From positions 682,001-746,000 of the forward strand of contig NZ_CP110341.1 in the NCBI RefSeq assembly GCF_026013965.1: DNA of 64,000 nucleotides, in the 5' to 3' direction. Source of the DNA: Brevibacterium sp. JSBI002 (GTDB lineage Bacteria > Actinomycetota > Actinomycetes > Actinomycetales > Brevibacteriaceae). The notes under the pieces were generated by a model that made no database searches, had not been told where the DNA came from, and saw only the letters and a program-made list of their open reading frames with translations. How positions within the stretch are numbered: the first letter of the stretch is position 1; each line of letters opens with the position of its first letter. The position numbers and the translations under genes are program-made. Below, one piece after another: positions 1-9,433 of this stretch.

Positions 1-2
1 AT

Positions 3-557
3 CCTGTCCTGTGGGCCAATGGTGCCGGTCAGACCACTGAGCTCGTCTCCCTGGCTGACTCCGCGCAGCTGACTCCGGGGCTGCGTCCTTGGCGGTTGAG
101 CATCGCTCGACTCGAACGCGTGGGCCCGTTCTCAGCGCTGCCCGGAGTGGCGCGCACCTTCCTCCCCACCGCCGAGGTGGTCCTGGAGATCGACAGAATC
201 GTGCACCCGGTGCCGGCGTTGCGCGCGGAACATTTCCTCGGAAGTCAGGACGTGAACCTCGTCGAACTGGCAGCGCCCTGTTTCGCCGTCAACCTCATGG
301 TCGCCGACGACGGTATGGACGACTCCGCTCACGACACCGGCACGGGCGCGGGCAGCGAAACCGAATGTGCCTGCGGCGAGCTGCAGATGGGCATCGGCGA
401 GCAGCTCCCGGCCAGCAGATTCCGGTTTGTGCTCACTCTCGAAGCGGGGTTGGATCTCCCGTGTTTTCAACTGCTGGAACTCGAGCCGGGTGAGGTTGCT
501 CCAGAGGAGGTCTCGATGGCGTATCTTCACTCCGAAAGTGGCGACGCGCACATCTGA
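3..557 (+). CDS. HutD/Ves family cupin-like protein (5' truncated by window edge)
   Basis: The frame is open from the first bases of the window, so the true start lies upstream. The visible part begins WANGAGQTTEL, then RLSIARLERVGPFSALPGVAR, and later CFAVNLMV. This matches the HutD layout: a W-x-N-G-G/A-G-x-T-x-E motif, then SIA-x-GPFS-x-(F/L)PGV-x-R, then a D/V-NLM segment. HutD proteins are small cupin-like proteins, usually about 180-200 residues, often found with histidine utilisation genes; their exact role is not settled. About 184 residues are visible, so only a short N-terminus is missing. No hut gene is inside the window, so a histidine link cannot be judged. Confidence 0.75.
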   Translation, partial: PVLWANGAGQTTELVSLADSAQLTPGLRPWRLSIARLERVGPFSALPGVARTFLPTAEVVLEIDRIVHPVPALRAEHFLGSQDVNLVELAAPCFAVNLMVADDGMDDSAHDTGTGAGSETECACGELQMGIGEQLPASRFRFVLTLEAGLDLPCFQLLELEPGEVAPEEVSMAYLHSESGDAHI

Positions 558-689
558 GAAATCGGTGAGAACCTACTGTAGTGGGCGTCACATTCCCGCG
601 TATCGTCCCAGGTGACGGTGCCGTTTCCGGGCATTTTCATCAGGCCTTTCTCAGCTTCGGACGGGTAGTGTCAGGATCCCCGAACGTGC

Positions 690-2078
690 ATGTTCGAGAA
701 TGGTTCTCCACCGGAAATTGGAGGAACTTTGACGGTCGGCGACAGCGGCAAGAACAGACAGCACGAGCGCAACGACGAAACTCGTCTGCCCGAGCATTCC
801 CAAACCCTGCCGCTGATCACCGAAGAGATCGTCAGCTCCCACCCGGCCCCGGCAGCCGAACCCACCGAACACGTCGTCACCAAGGTGATGCCGCCCAACC
901 CGATCCGCCACGACGGCCAGACCACCCAACAGCAGACGAGGACATTGCCGGACACAGCCGCGGACTCACCTACGACTGCTGCGGCCACAGCTGTCTCCCC
1001 GACCGCCGTCGCCGAAGCGGCAGAGACGGCCGAGGACAAGAAAGAGGGGAAATCCTCAGAGGGCCGGATCTCGGCCACTCAGCTGCTGGCGGGCGCCGGC
1101 GCAGCTGCGACCTCCTCGGTCATCGGCGGTCAGCTCGGCGTCGCGGGCACAGTCGTCGGTGCCGGAGTCGCCAGCATCGTCACCGGCCTGGCCGTCACTC
1201 TCTACGGTCGCAGCCTCGACAAAGGCAAGGAGAAGATCCAGGAAGTCGGGTCCAAACTCGCTCCGGCCGTGAAGGCGAAGATCGCGAAGAATCCCAATGG
1301 CAAGACTACTGCAGTCGATCCCTCACTCGCCGAAGATTCGGCCTTTGCTCCACCGGAACCCGGCGGCGGCAATGCGACCGCGGCAGCCACCTCGGCGGCG
1401 GACGACAGAACAGCCGAGGACGGCGACGGCAGTGAAACCGAGAGCGAGCCCCGCTCCTGGTGGCAGAAGCTGCGTCGCAAACGGGTCCTCTACCCGTTGA
1501 CGATCGGCGTCGCAGCCTTCGGAATCGGGCTCGGCGCGGTCGTGATGGCCGAGAACTTCACCGAAGCCGATATCTCACCAGGCACCTCGCAGATCTCGCG
1601 ATCGGTGACCGGGCAGTCGACGAACGACCAACCCGTCATCGACGACGGGACTTCGAACTCCGGGACCAGCGGAGACGAATCGTCGAGCGGATCCGGGTCG
1701 GGCGCCGACGGCGGTCAGAGCTCATCGAACAGCGGATCGGGCACGCAGAACGGTCAGTCCACCTCGGCGGGGGAGACCGGCGCCGAAGGTGCGGCAGAGG
1801 GGCAGGGCTCTCAGGGTACGGACACGACGACGGGCACGGGCGATTCCTCCGGCAGTTCGACGAGCACCGACGGCACGGGTGCGAGCAGCGGGTCCACCTC
1901 GACCGATGGCACCGGCAGCTCCGGGGACACCAGCGGTGGGACAAACAGCAGCACAGGCTCGGGATCCAGCTCGGACGGGTCGGACGCCTCGGGCAGCGGC
2001 TCGTCGGGTTCGGGCGGATCCGGAACCGGCGGTTCCGGCGGTTCGGGTGGTGGGTCGGCCGCCTCGGCGGAAGGGTGA
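690..2078 (+). CDS. Hypothetical membrane protein with a Ser/Gly/Thr-rich C-terminal tail
   Basis: No family recognised. From the ATG the protein has 462 residues. Residues 1-125 are polar and Ala/Thr/Pro-rich. Residues 131-173 are a small-residue hydrophobic stretch (Gly/Ala/Val) that could form one or two membrane segments. Residues 174-260 are charged, with RSWWQKLRRKR just before a second membrane helix at 266-287. Residues 300-462 are low complexity, almost only Ser, Gly, Thr, Asp and Gln. This looks like a basic cytoplasmic side followed by a disordered extracytoplasmic tail. A TTG at 729 sits directly after GGAGGA (720-725) and may be the real start; the ATG at 690 has no obvious ribosome site. 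No Cys and no sorting motif are seen at the C-terminus. Confidence 0.6.
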   Translation: MFENGSPPEIGGTLTVGDSGKNRQHERNDETRLPEHSQTLPLITEEIVSSHPAPAAEPTEHVVTKVMPPNPIRHDGQTTQQQTRTLPDTAADSPTTAAATAVSPTAVAEAAETAEDKKEGKSSEGRISATQLLAGAGAAATSSVIGGQLGVAGTVVGAGVASIVTGLAVTLYGRSLDKGKEKIQEVGSKLAPAVKAKIAKNPNGKTTAVDPSLAEDSAFAPPEPGGGNATAAATSAADDRTAEDGDGSETESEPRSWWQKLRRKRVLYPLTIGVAAFGIGLGAVVMAENFTEADISPGTSQISRSVTGQSTNDQPVIDDGTSNSGTSGDESSSGSGSGADGGQSSSNSGSGTQNGQSTSAGETGAEGAAEGQGSQGTDTTTGTGDSSGSSTSTDGTGASSGSTSTDGTGSSGDTSGGTNSSTGSGSSSDGSDASGSGSSGSGGSGTGGSGGSGGGSAASAEG

Positions 2079-2312
2079 GTCTGACACGTCGACGACGGGA
2101 ATTTAAACAGCCCGCCCTTGGTTGTATCGAGCAGAGAACATCGCTAGGTTGAAACTAACTTTGTCAGTGTTCTGCCGAAGTCGGGATATCGAGACTGGGC
2201 GAACGGCACTGAGCCGACCGATCAGCTGCACCGGTGGGAACCGCATCTCACCGGTGGCCGTGATCGCGGGCTGAGTGACGCCGCCTGAAATCAAACGGTT
2301 GAAGGAGATGTT

Positions 2313-3791
2313 ATGACGCAACATACAGATCATGAATATGCTGGCCACGACAGTACGAAGGCAACGACCACCGAGTCCGGTGCGCCGCGGGAATCCGATG
2401 CTCACTCGCTGAGTGTGGGCGCGAACGGGCCGCTGATGCTCCACGACGTGGCTCTGGTCGAGAAGCTTGCTCGCTTCGACCGTGAGCGAGTTCCCGAGCG
2501 CAGCCCCCACGCAAAGGGATCCGGCGCATTCGGCGAGCTCGAAGTCACCGAAGACGTCTCCAAGTACACGAAGGCCGACTTCCTGCAGCCGGGCAAGAAG
2601 ACCCCGATGCTCGCCCGCTTCTCCACCGTCGCCGGTGAACTAGGCTCGCCCGACTCGTGGCGCGACGTGCGCGGATTCGCGCTGAAGTTCTACACCGAAG
2701 AGGGCAACTTCGACATGGTGGGCAACAACACCCCCGTGTTCTTCGTCCGTGATCCCATGAAGTTCCCCGACTTCATTCACTCGCAGAAGCGCCTGCCCGA
2801 CTCCGGTCTGCGGAGCAACAATATGCAGTGGGACTTCTGGTCGCTCTCGCCTGAGTCGGCTCACCAGGTCTCCTACCTCATGGGACCCCGCGGCCTGCCC
2901 AAGAGCTGGCGCCACATGAACGGCTACTCCTCGCACACCTACATGTGGGTCAACGCCGAGGGCGAGAAGTTCTGGGTCCAGTACCATTTCCACACCGACC
3001 AGGGCGTGGAGAACATGAGCAACGAGGAAGCCGGTCGGATGGCGGGCGAGGATGCGGACATGCATCGCCGCGACCTGTTCGATGCCATCGAGCGCGGCGA
3101 CTACCCGTCCTGGACCTTCAGCGTGCAGATCATGCCCTACGAAGACTCCAAGGACTACCGCTTCAACCCCTTCGACCTGACCAAGATCTGGTCGAAGAAG
3201 GACTACCCGCTCATCAAGGTCGGCAAGTTCACCCTCAACGAGAACCCCTCGAACCACTTCGCACAGATCGAGCAGGCTGCCTTCAGCCCCTCGAACACCG
3301 TGCCGGGAACCGGGCTCTCGCCGGACAAGATGCTGCTGGGCCGCGTGTTCTCCTACCCGGATGCACAGCGCAACCGCATCGGCACGAACTTTAACCAGCT
3401 GCCGGTCAACGCCCCTGTCACGAAGACGAATTCGTACGACAAGGAAGGCCAGATGGAGTACCACCACTCGGGTAATGCGCCCGTCTACGCCCCGAACTCG
3501 TACGGACGCTCCTACCAGGACGAGCAGGGCCCGGTCGACAACGGCTGGGAGGCCGACGGCGAGCTGGTGCGCAGCGCCTACAGCCTGCACGCCGAGGACG
3601 ACGACTTCGGCCAGGCACACACCCTGGTCCGTGAGGTTTACACCGAGGAGGAGCGCCAGGGTCTCATCGAGACCGTCGCGGGCGGACTCTCCGACGGAGT
3701 CGAGGAGCCGGTGCTGTCGAATGCGATCCAGTACTGGAAGAACATCGACGCCGAGGTCGGCGCGGCTATCGAGGCCAAGGTCAAGGGCTGA
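2313..3791 (+). CDS. katA: Monofunctional haem catalase
   Basis: Decomposes hydrogen peroxide in the cytoplasm. The length (492 residues) is that of the small-subunit catalase clade. The distal haem-side motif [13 protein letters not shown] carries the catalytic His66. The distal Asn139 is in [20 protein letters not shown]. The proximal haem ligand is Tyr348 in [14 protein letters not shown] strong ribosome site AAGGAG lies at 2301-2306, 6 nt before the ATG. The roughly 230 bases upstream hold no gene and presumably carry the promoter. The gene stands alone and is followed by an 11-bp stem terminator at 3842-3883 and a palindromic repeat at 3900-3954. An OxyR or Fur-type regulator is not adjacent. 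Confidence 0.95.
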   Translation: MTQHTDHEYAGHDSTKATTTESGAPRESDAHSLSVGANGPLMLHDVALVEKLARFDRERVPERSPHAKGSGAFGELEVTEDVSKYTKADFLQPGKKTPMLARFSTVAGELGSPDSWRDVRGFALKFYTEEGNFDMVGNNTPVFFVRDPMKFPDFIHSQKRLPDSGLRSNNMQWDFWSLSPESAHQVSYLMGPRGLPKSWRHMNGYSSHTYMWVNAEGEKFWVQYHFHTDQGVENMSNEEAGRMAGEDADMHRRDLFDAIERGDYPSWTFSVQIMPYEDSKDYRFNPFDLTKIWSKKDYPLIKVGKFTLNENPSNHFAQIEQAAFSPSNTVPGTGLSPDKMLLGRVFSYPDAQRNRIGTNFNQLPVNAPVTKTNSYDKEGQMEYHHSGNAPVYAPNSYGRSYQDEQGPVDNGWEADGELVRSAYSLHAEDDDFGQAHTLVREVYTEEERQGLIETVAGGLSDGVEEPVLSNAIQYWKNIDAEVGAAIEAKVKG

Positions 3792-3841
3792 AGCAGCCTG
3801 AGATCGTGAGCGCCTGACCGCTTGAGAGTTCGGCACGAGAC

Positions 3842-3890
3842 GGCGGCCCGGAACCCCCACACCGCGGGAGTGTCCGGGCCGCCTTCTCTT
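3842..3890 (+). terminator. Rho-independent terminator of the catalase gene
   Basis: A perfect 11-bp stem GGCGGCCCGGA (3842-3852) pairs with TCCGGGCCGCC (3873-3883), with a 20-nt loop, followed by TTCTCTTT. It lies 50 bp after the catalase stop codon. Confidence 0.75.
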
Positions 3891-3899
3891 TCCCAATTG

Positions 3900-3954
3900 C
3901 TACCTGACGGCGGCCCAGCAACTCGCGCGAGGTTGCTGGGCCGCCGTCAGGTAG
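3900..3954. repeat. Intergenic palindromic repeat, copy 1 (55 bp)
   Basis: 22-bp perfect arms starting CTACCTGACGGCGGCCCAGC and their reverse complement, around a CTCGCGCGAGG centre that has lost one C compared with the other copies. It lies between the convergent catalase and APC permease genes and probably acts as a shared terminator. Five more copies start at 11047, 13177, 15579, 16938 and 39153. Confidence 0.9.
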
Positions 3955-3960
3955 TAGTTG

Positions 3961-5562
3961 TTAGTCGTCGATTTCTTCTAGGAGCTTCTTCTCGTCGATG
4001 GCCAACTGATCCTTGTCGAGGTGCTGCATGAAGTGCTTCTTCCCTCGGGCGTACCAGAGGATGACGGCGATGAGAGCCACCGCGAGAACCGCAACCGGGG
4101 AATAGTTGAACGTCGAGATGGTAATCGGCAGGCTCGGCGGGAGAACGAAGAGGATGCAGATGAAGATCACCCACACGACTGCGATCCAACCGATGACTCC
4201 GCTCCACTTACCGAGATTCCACGGTCCGTTCTGGAAGTCTTTGCCCTTGAGCCTGCGCAGCAGCACCGGAGCGACATAGGCGATATAGAGTCCGATCACC
4301 GCCACACTGGTCACCGCCAGGTACGCGGTCTCATTGAACAATGCCGGCAGCGTGAGCACGGTGGAGAGCACGATGCACAGCCAGATCGAGTTCGTCGGAG
4401 TGCCGGTGCGTGGGTTGACCTTCTTCCACCACCGGGAACCAGGAATCGCGTCATCGCGGGAGAACGCATAGCTCATCCGCGAGTTCGCCGTCACCGATGC
4501 CATACCGCAGAAGAACTGTGCGCCGCAGACGATGAAGAGCAGGAACTTCGCCATCGTCGGATTGTTGAGAGCGTCGAGGAACACCTGAGCCGGAGGCAGT
4601 CCGGTCTCGGTGGCGTTGAGCGCGGTCAAACCCGCCTCGGAGCCGTCTTGAATGGACGCGGTGATCGAATAGAGCAGGATCCACCCGCCGATGATCGAGA
4701 TGAGCACGCTCATGACGATGCCCTTCGGAGCAGCGATCGCCGCGTTCTTCGTCTCCTCAGCCACGTGCGCCGAGGCATCGTAGCCGGTGTACGTGTACTG
4801 AGCCATGAGCAGGCCCATGAGGAACACGAACGGCATGAACGTGAATCCGGTTTCGTTGTGCCAGGCCGTCATCGTCCAGCTGAACGACTGGTGCTTCGTC
4901 GGCATGATCCACAGCGCACCGACGATGATGAGGACACCGACGATGTGCCACCAGGCCGAGACCCCTGAGAGCAGGTTGACGAGGTTGACTCCGAAGGTGT
5001 TGAGCAGGCCGTGGATGACGATGATGACGAGGAAGAGCCCGAAGGTATTGAGTGCCGTGGGCACGACACCGAAAGTCAGCGCCGCAAAAGCCATCATCGT
5101 GGTAGCCGCACCGTAGTCGATAGCTGCCGTGACAGCGACCTCGCCGAGGAAGTTGAACCACCCGACATACCAGGCCCAATGCCGTTTGTTGCGTTTGGCC
5201 AGGCGTCCGGCCCAAAAGTACAGACCTCCAGCCGTGGGGTATTTCGAACACACCTCGGCCATGGCCAATGCGACACAGAGGACGAAGATGCCGACCAACG
5301 GCCAACCGATGGTGATCGCCGACGGGCCGCCAGACCCTAAGGCGATGCTGTAGGAAGTGATGCAGCCCGCCAGGATCGAGATGATCGAGAAAGAGACTGC
5401 GAAGTTGCCGAACCCCGACATTCCGCGTTTGAGCTCTTGCTTGTAGCCGAGCTCAGCGAGCCCTGCTTCATCATCGCTGAGGCCCGCGGCTGCCGGAGAC
5501 GAGCCCGCCCCGGGTATCGGCTTCTTCGCTGGATCTGCTGGAGGTGTGGCGTCATTGCTCAT
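3961..5562 (-). CDS. APC-superfamily amine/amino acid permease
   Basis: About 533 residues with roughly 12 membrane helices between residues 45 and 500. The motif SKYPTAGGLYFWAGRLA after helix 2, and the N-terminal LGYKQELKRGMSGFGNFAVSFS, place it in the amino acid/choline branch of the APC superfamily (the GABA, choline and polyamine-type permeases). The start at 5562 (MSNDATPP) is chosen because the upstream extension is basic and unlike the family. The gene is divergent from the gamma-glutamylation cluster at 5903-11043 and shares its roughly 340-bp regulatory region, so it is likely to import the amine that the cluster consumes. The substrate cannot be read from the sequence. Confidence 0.85.
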   Translation of the reverse strand: MSNDATPPADPAKKPIPGAGSSPAAAGLSDDEAGLAELGYKQELKRGMSGFGNFAVSFSIISILAGCITSYSIALGSGGPSAITIGWPLVGIFVLCVALAMAEVCSKYPTAGGLYFWAGRLAKRNKRHWAWYVGWFNFLGEVAVTAAIDYGAATTMMAFAALTFGVVPTALNTFGLFLVIIVIHGLLNTFGVNLVNLLSGVSAWWHIVGVLIIVGALWIMPTKHQSFSWTMTAWHNETGFTFMPFVFLMGLLMAQYTYTGYDASAHVAEETKNAAIAAPKGIVMSVLISIIGGWILLYSITASIQDGSEAGLTALNATETGLPPAQVFLDALNNPTMAKFLLFIVCGAQFFCGMASVTANSRMSYAFSRDDAIPGSRWWKKVNPRTGTPTNSIWLCIVLSTVLTLPALFNETAYLAVTSVAVIGLYIAYVAPVLLRRLKGKDFQNGPWNLGKWSGVIGWIAVVWVIFICILFVLPPSLPITISTFNYSPVAVLAVALIAVILWYARGKKHFMQHLDKDQLAIDEKKLLEEIDD

Positions 5563-5902
5563 GGAGAACACCGTTCTGCTCGAAACGAATTTGTCTGTGC
5601 GCCCTCCGGCTCCGTCTGATCGGCGATGATCAGGCGGCCGGCGCTGTGTCTGACGCAAAATCCGAACGCGTGATTGGAGTCACAGCTGAGTTCTGTCGTT
5701 GAGCATGACACTCGATAAATGGTTTGTCAATGGTTGTTTTTACGCATCAGATGCCGTCGATGACTGGTGTTTTCGTCAAACTATTGCATGGAAAAGGATT
5801 GGTGTCATACCTTTAAGGGGGATGCCGACATTCCAGCGCACTCACCAACTGAGAGTTTCCGCGAGCGGTCGCAATGACGCGCCACAATCGAGAAGAGGAA
5901 CT
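5563..5902. promoter_or_regulatory. Divergent regulatory region of the amine-utilisation cluster
   Basis: 340 bases with no convincing gene. The part near 5700-5820 is unusually AT-rich for this genome. It contains an inverted GGT-N5-ACC element at 5801-5811 (GGTGTCATACC), which resembles operators of FadR-type GntR regulators (GT-N-AC dyads). The FadR-type gene at 10258 is the obvious candidate regulator. The operator call is inference. Confidence 0.4.
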
Positions 5903-7267
5903 ATGAGCACTGCCCCATCACCGTTGACCCTTGATCAGCTGCAGAACGACATTGCGTCCGGAGAGGTCGACACTGTCCTCGTCGCCGCGACAGATATGCA
6001 GGGACGACTCCAGGGCAAACGGATCACGGGACGATTCTTCATCGACGAAGTGATGGAAAACGGGACCGAAGGCTGCAGCTACCTGCTCGCTGCCGACGTC
6101 GAGATGAACACCGTCGACGGCTTCGCGCTGACCTCCTGGGAACACGGCTACGGTGACCTGATGTTCGTGCCCGACTTCTCGACTCTGCGTCGCGTCCCCT
6201 GGCATCCACGATCCGTGATGGTCCAATGCGACCTGGCGCGTACCGACGGAACTCCATTGGCGGTCTCCCCACGGCAGGTGCTCAAGGCTCAGCTCGAACG
6301 CCTCGAGAAGCTCGGATTTGCGCCGATCGGAGCCACCGAGCTCGAATTCGCCCTGTACAACACGAGCTACCGGGACGCCATGGCCAGCGACTACCGCAAC
6401 CTCGAAGCGGCCAGCATCTACAACATCGACTATTCGCTCTTCGGCACAGGGCAGGTCGAAGACTATCTCCGCCGGCTGCGCAACGAGATGGACGGCGCCG
6501 GGCTCTACACGGAGAGTGCGAAAGGCGAGTGCAACCTCGGGCAGCTCGAGGTCGGATTCCGCTACACGGACATCCTCGCCACCTGCGATAACCACGTTGT
6601 GTACAAACTCGGTGCCAAGCAGATCGCAGACCAGCAGGGCCGCTCGGTGACCTTCATGGCCAAACCCAATGACCGTGAAGGCAGCTCATGCCATATCCAC
6701 ATGAGCCTCAACGACAATGATGGAAAACCCGTATTCGGAGTCGGTCACGGCTCGGAGATGTCGGAGACGATGAAGCATTTCGTGGCAGGGGTCGTCGCCA
6801 CCCAATACGACTTCACCTACCTCTACGCGCCGAATATCAACTCGTACAAGCGCTTCGCCGAGGGGTCCTTTGCTCCAACCGCCGTGGGTTGGGGATGGGA
6901 CAATCGCACCTGCGCCGTCCGCATCGTCGGCCACGGCCCTGCTCTGCGCTTCGAACAGCGAGTCCCCGGTGCCGATGCCAACCCGTACCTCGCCTGCGCG
7001 GCACTCGTCGCCGCTGGAATCCACGGATTGGAGAACAGGCTGGAACTGCCGGAGGCCCTGGCCGGCAATGCCTACACTCAAGACGTACCGCACATTCCGA
7101 GGCGCCTCCACGATGCGGTCTCCGCATTCGACTCATCATCGGCTGCACGCGCAGCGTTCGGCGACGAAGTCGTCGACCACTACGCTCACGCCGGTCGGGT
7201 CGAAATGGCTGCTTTCGACGCGGCCGTCACCGATTGGGAGGTCCGACGTGGCTTCGAACGGCTCTGA
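5903..7267 (+). CDS. Glutamine synthetase-like gamma-glutamyl-amine ligase
   Basis: 454 residues from ATG 5903, which has AGAGGAA just upstream; the longer open frame from 5699 lacks family similarity. Contains the type I GS ATP-site motif around FMAKPNDREGSSCHIHMSL, and the NINSYKRFAEGSFAPTAVGW and WDNRTCAVRI blocks. Members of this class join glutamate to an amine rather than ammonia: PuuA uses putrescine, Streptomyces GlnA3 uses polyamines, GlnA4 uses ethanolamine and IpuC uses isopropylamine. The downstream hydrolase, aldehyde dehydrogenase and SDR fit a gamma-glutamylated intermediate that is oxidised and then released. The lack of a PuuB-type oxidase and the presence of an SDR suggest an amino alcohol, but this is inference. 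Confidence 0.88.
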   Translation: MSTAPSPLTLDQLQNDIASGEVDTVLVAATDMQGRLQGKRITGRFFIDEVMENGTEGCSYLLAADVEMNTVDGFALTSWEHGYGDLMFVPDFSTLRRVPWHPRSVMVQCDLARTDGTPLAVSPRQVLKAQLERLEKLGFAPIGATELEFALYNTSYRDAMASDYRNLEAASIYNIDYSLFGTGQVEDYLRRLRNEMDGAGLYTESAKGECNLGQLEVGFRYTDILATCDNHVVYKLGAKQIADQQGRSVTFMAKPNDREGSSCHIHMSLNDNDGKPVFGVGHGSEMSETMKHFVAGVVATQYDFTYLYAPNINSYKRFAEGSFAPTAVGWGWDNRTCAVRIVGHGPALRFEQRVPGADANPYLACAALVAAGIHGLENRLELPEALAGNAYTQDVPHIPRRLHDAVSAFDSSSAARAAFGDEVVDHYAHAGRVEMAAFDAAVTDWEVRRGFERL

Positions 7268-8021
7268 CTCGTCCGGGTCCCGACGGCCGCTCATCGGTCT
7301 GCCGACCTACTACGGGAGAGGTCAATACGGAGTCTGGGACCGTGACGCCGCCTTCCTGCCCAGCGTCTACGTCACCGCGGTCACCCGCGCCGGTGGCCGT
7401 GTCGTGCTCCTTCCCCCGGAGGAACCGTGGTCGGCCGCCGAAGCGGCCGAACTCGACGGATTCGTGCTCACCGGCGGAGACGACGTCGACCCCCGGCTCT
7501 ACGGCGCCGAACCGCATGAACGCACCCAGGAGCCCAACCTGCGCCGTGACCGGTTCGAAGTGAGCCTGTACGAACATGCACAAGCAGCCGATATCCCGGT
7601 GCTCGCGATCTGCCGCGGAGCTCAGATCGTCAACACCGTCCATGGCGGCACCCTCCACCAGCATGTGCCGGACCTCCCCGGTCTTGATCCGCACGAAGCG
7701 GAGATCAAAGACGAATTCGCCGAGGTGGCCGTGACCACCGTGCCCGAAACGACGACCGCCGCGATCATCGGTACCGGAGCCACGGTTCGGTGCCATCATC
7801 ATCAATCGATCGACCGCCTCGGCGAGGAATTGGTTCTGTCTGCCCGGGCGCAGGACGGCACTGTCGAAGCTTTCGAAGACGATGAGGCGAGGATGGTGGC
7901 GGTGCAGTGGCATCCAGAAGAGACTCTCGACGACCTGAGGCTCTTCGCCGACCTCGTTGAGAGAGCCCGAAAACGTGTGCATACCCGAATGACGGAGACG
8001 AAAGAGGAGGCTCGACTATGA
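7248..8021 (+). CDS. Gamma-glutamyl hydrolase, class I amidotransferase fold (PuuD-like)
   Basis: 257 residues from GTG 7248, preceded by GGGAGG (7236-7241) and overlapping the ligase gene by 20 nt, which indicates translational coupling. Family peptidase C26: nucleophile Cys in LAICRGAQIVN, oxyanion TGGDDVDP before it, and the His/Glu pair in VQWHPEE. It should cleave the gamma-glutamyl group from the oxidised intermediate to return glutamate. The next gene overlaps by ATGA. Enzymes of this family also act on gamma-glutamyl-GABA in putrescine breakdown. Confidence 0.88.
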   Translation: MASNGSDSSGSRRPLIGLPTYYGRGQYGVWDRDAAFLPSVYVTAVTRAGGRVVLLPPEEPWSAAEAAELDGFVLTGGDDVDPRLYGAEPHERTQEPNLRRDRFEVSLYEHAQAADIPVLAICRGAQIVNTVHGGTLHQHVPDLPGLDPHEAEIKDEFAEVAVTTVPETTTAAIIGTGATVRCHHHQSIDRLGEELVLSARAQDGTVEAFEDDEARMVAVQWHPEETLDDLRLFADLVERARKRVHTRMTETKEEARL

Positions 8022-9370
8022 CCGATGTGCTCAATCCTGCGACCGAAGAACGGATCACCGCGGTCGCAGGACATACCGTCGAATCGACACGCGACGCCAT
8101 CGGCCGCGCGGCGGATGCATTTCAGCGGTGGCGGACAACCGCACCGGCAGAACGTGCGGAGCTGCTGAGGGCCTTCGCCCGGGCGGTCGACGCTGACATC
8201 GAAAACCTCGCCCAACTCGAAGTCGCAGAAGCCGGCCACACGATCGGCAACGCACGCGGGGAAGCGGGAAACGTCCGCGATGTGCTCAACTACTTCGCCG
8301 GGGGAGTGGAGCGCCACCTCGGCGATCAGATTCCGGTTGTCGGGGGAGTGGACATCACCTTCAACGAACCGCTCGGAGTCGTGGGCATCATCGTTCCTTG
8401 GAACTTCCCGATGCCGATTGCCGGGTGGGGGTTCGTCCCGGCCCTGGCAGCGGGAAACACCGTGGTTCTCAAACCTGCCGAACTCACCCCTCTGACGGCG
8501 ATCCGCCTCGGAGAATTGGCCGTGGAGGCGGGGATTCCCGCTGACGTCTTCCAAGTTCTGCCCGGCCGGGGATCCGTCGTCGGCCAGACCTTCACCGATG
8601 ATCCCCGGGTCGCGAAGATCGTGTTCACGGGATCGACCGAGGTGGGGCAGAAGATCCTTGCAGACTCGGCGACGACGATGAAGCGGACGACCCTGGAACT
8701 CGGCGGCAAATCCGCGAACATCGTCTTTGCCGATGCCGACCTCGAAAAGGCGGCAGCCACCGCACCTTACGGTGTCTTCGACAATGCCGGCCAGGACTGC
8801 TGTGCGCGGTCACGGATCCTCGTCGAAGACTCGGTGTTCGACCGTTTCCTCGAGCTTCTGGAACCGGCAGTCAAGGGTGTCAAGGTCGGTGACCCCGGTT
8901 CGGACGAGTCAGAGATGGGGCCGCTGATCTCTGCCGGGCATCTGGAAACGGTCACGTCATTCCTCGACGGCGTCGATATTGCGTTCACCGGCGATGCGCC
9001 GACCGGGACCGGCTATTGGCTGAAGCCCAGCGTCGTGCTGCCGAAGTCGCCGCAGGACCGCATCGTCACCGAAGAGGTCTTCGGACCTGTCGTCACTGTG
9101 CAGCGGTTCCGGGACGAGGCCGAAGCGATCGCGATGGCCAATGATTCCCATTACGGACTCTCCGGGTCGATCTGGACGCGCGACATCGGCCGCGGGCTGC
9201 GAGCTGCCCGCGGAGTCGACACCGGCGCGCTCTCGGTGAACTCGCATTCGGCAGTCCGCTACTCCACCCCATTCGGCGGATTCAAACGGTCGGGCATCGG
9301 ACGGGAACTCGGGCCCCACGCGATGGACTCCTTCACCGAGACGAAGAACGTCTTCATCGCCACCGACTGA
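8018..9370 (+). CDS. NAD(P)-dependent aldehyde dehydrogenase (PuuC-like)
   Basis: 450 residues. Coenzyme and active-site blocks are complete: VPWNFPMPIAGWG, FTGSTEVGQ, the general base Glu in LELGGKS and the catalytic Cys in NAGQDCCARSRI. The C-terminal block ALSVNSHSAVRYSTPFGGFKRSGIG is typical. It starts in the ATGA overlap with the hydrolase gene. In this operon it most likely oxidises a gamma-glutamylated aldehyde to the acid. Confidence 0.9.
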   Translation: MTDVLNPATEERITAVAGHTVESTRDAIGRAADAFQRWRTTAPAERAELLRAFARAVDADIENLAQLEVAEAGHTIGNARGEAGNVRDVLNYFAGGVERHLGDQIPVVGGVDITFNEPLGVVGIIVPWNFPMPIAGWGFVPALAAGNTVVLKPAELTPLTAIRLGELAVEAGIPADVFQVLPGRGSVVGQTFTDDPRVAKIVFTGSTEVGQKILADSATTMKRTTLELGGKSANIVFADADLEKAAATAPYGVFDNAGQDCCARSRILVEDSVFDRFLELLEPAVKGVKVGDPGSDESEMGPLISAGHLETVTSFLDGVDIAFTGDAPTGTGYWLKPSVVLPKSPQDRIVTEEVFGPVVTVQRFRDEAEAIAMANDSHYGLSGSIWTRDIGRGLRAARGVDTGALSVNSHSAVRYSTPFGGFKRSGIGRELGPHAMDSFTETKNVFIATD

Positions 9371-9433
9371 ACAGCTCTCTCCATCGCCACTCCACAGGCC
9401 TACCACCTTCTCCCAGCAAAGGACACCAACGAC

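Noticed and set aside
1680..2078. Tandem DNA repeat in the Ser/Gly-rich tail
   Set aside because: Only short, imperfect codon-level repeats (TCG, GGC, AGC) are seen; there is no regular unit longer than a few codons.
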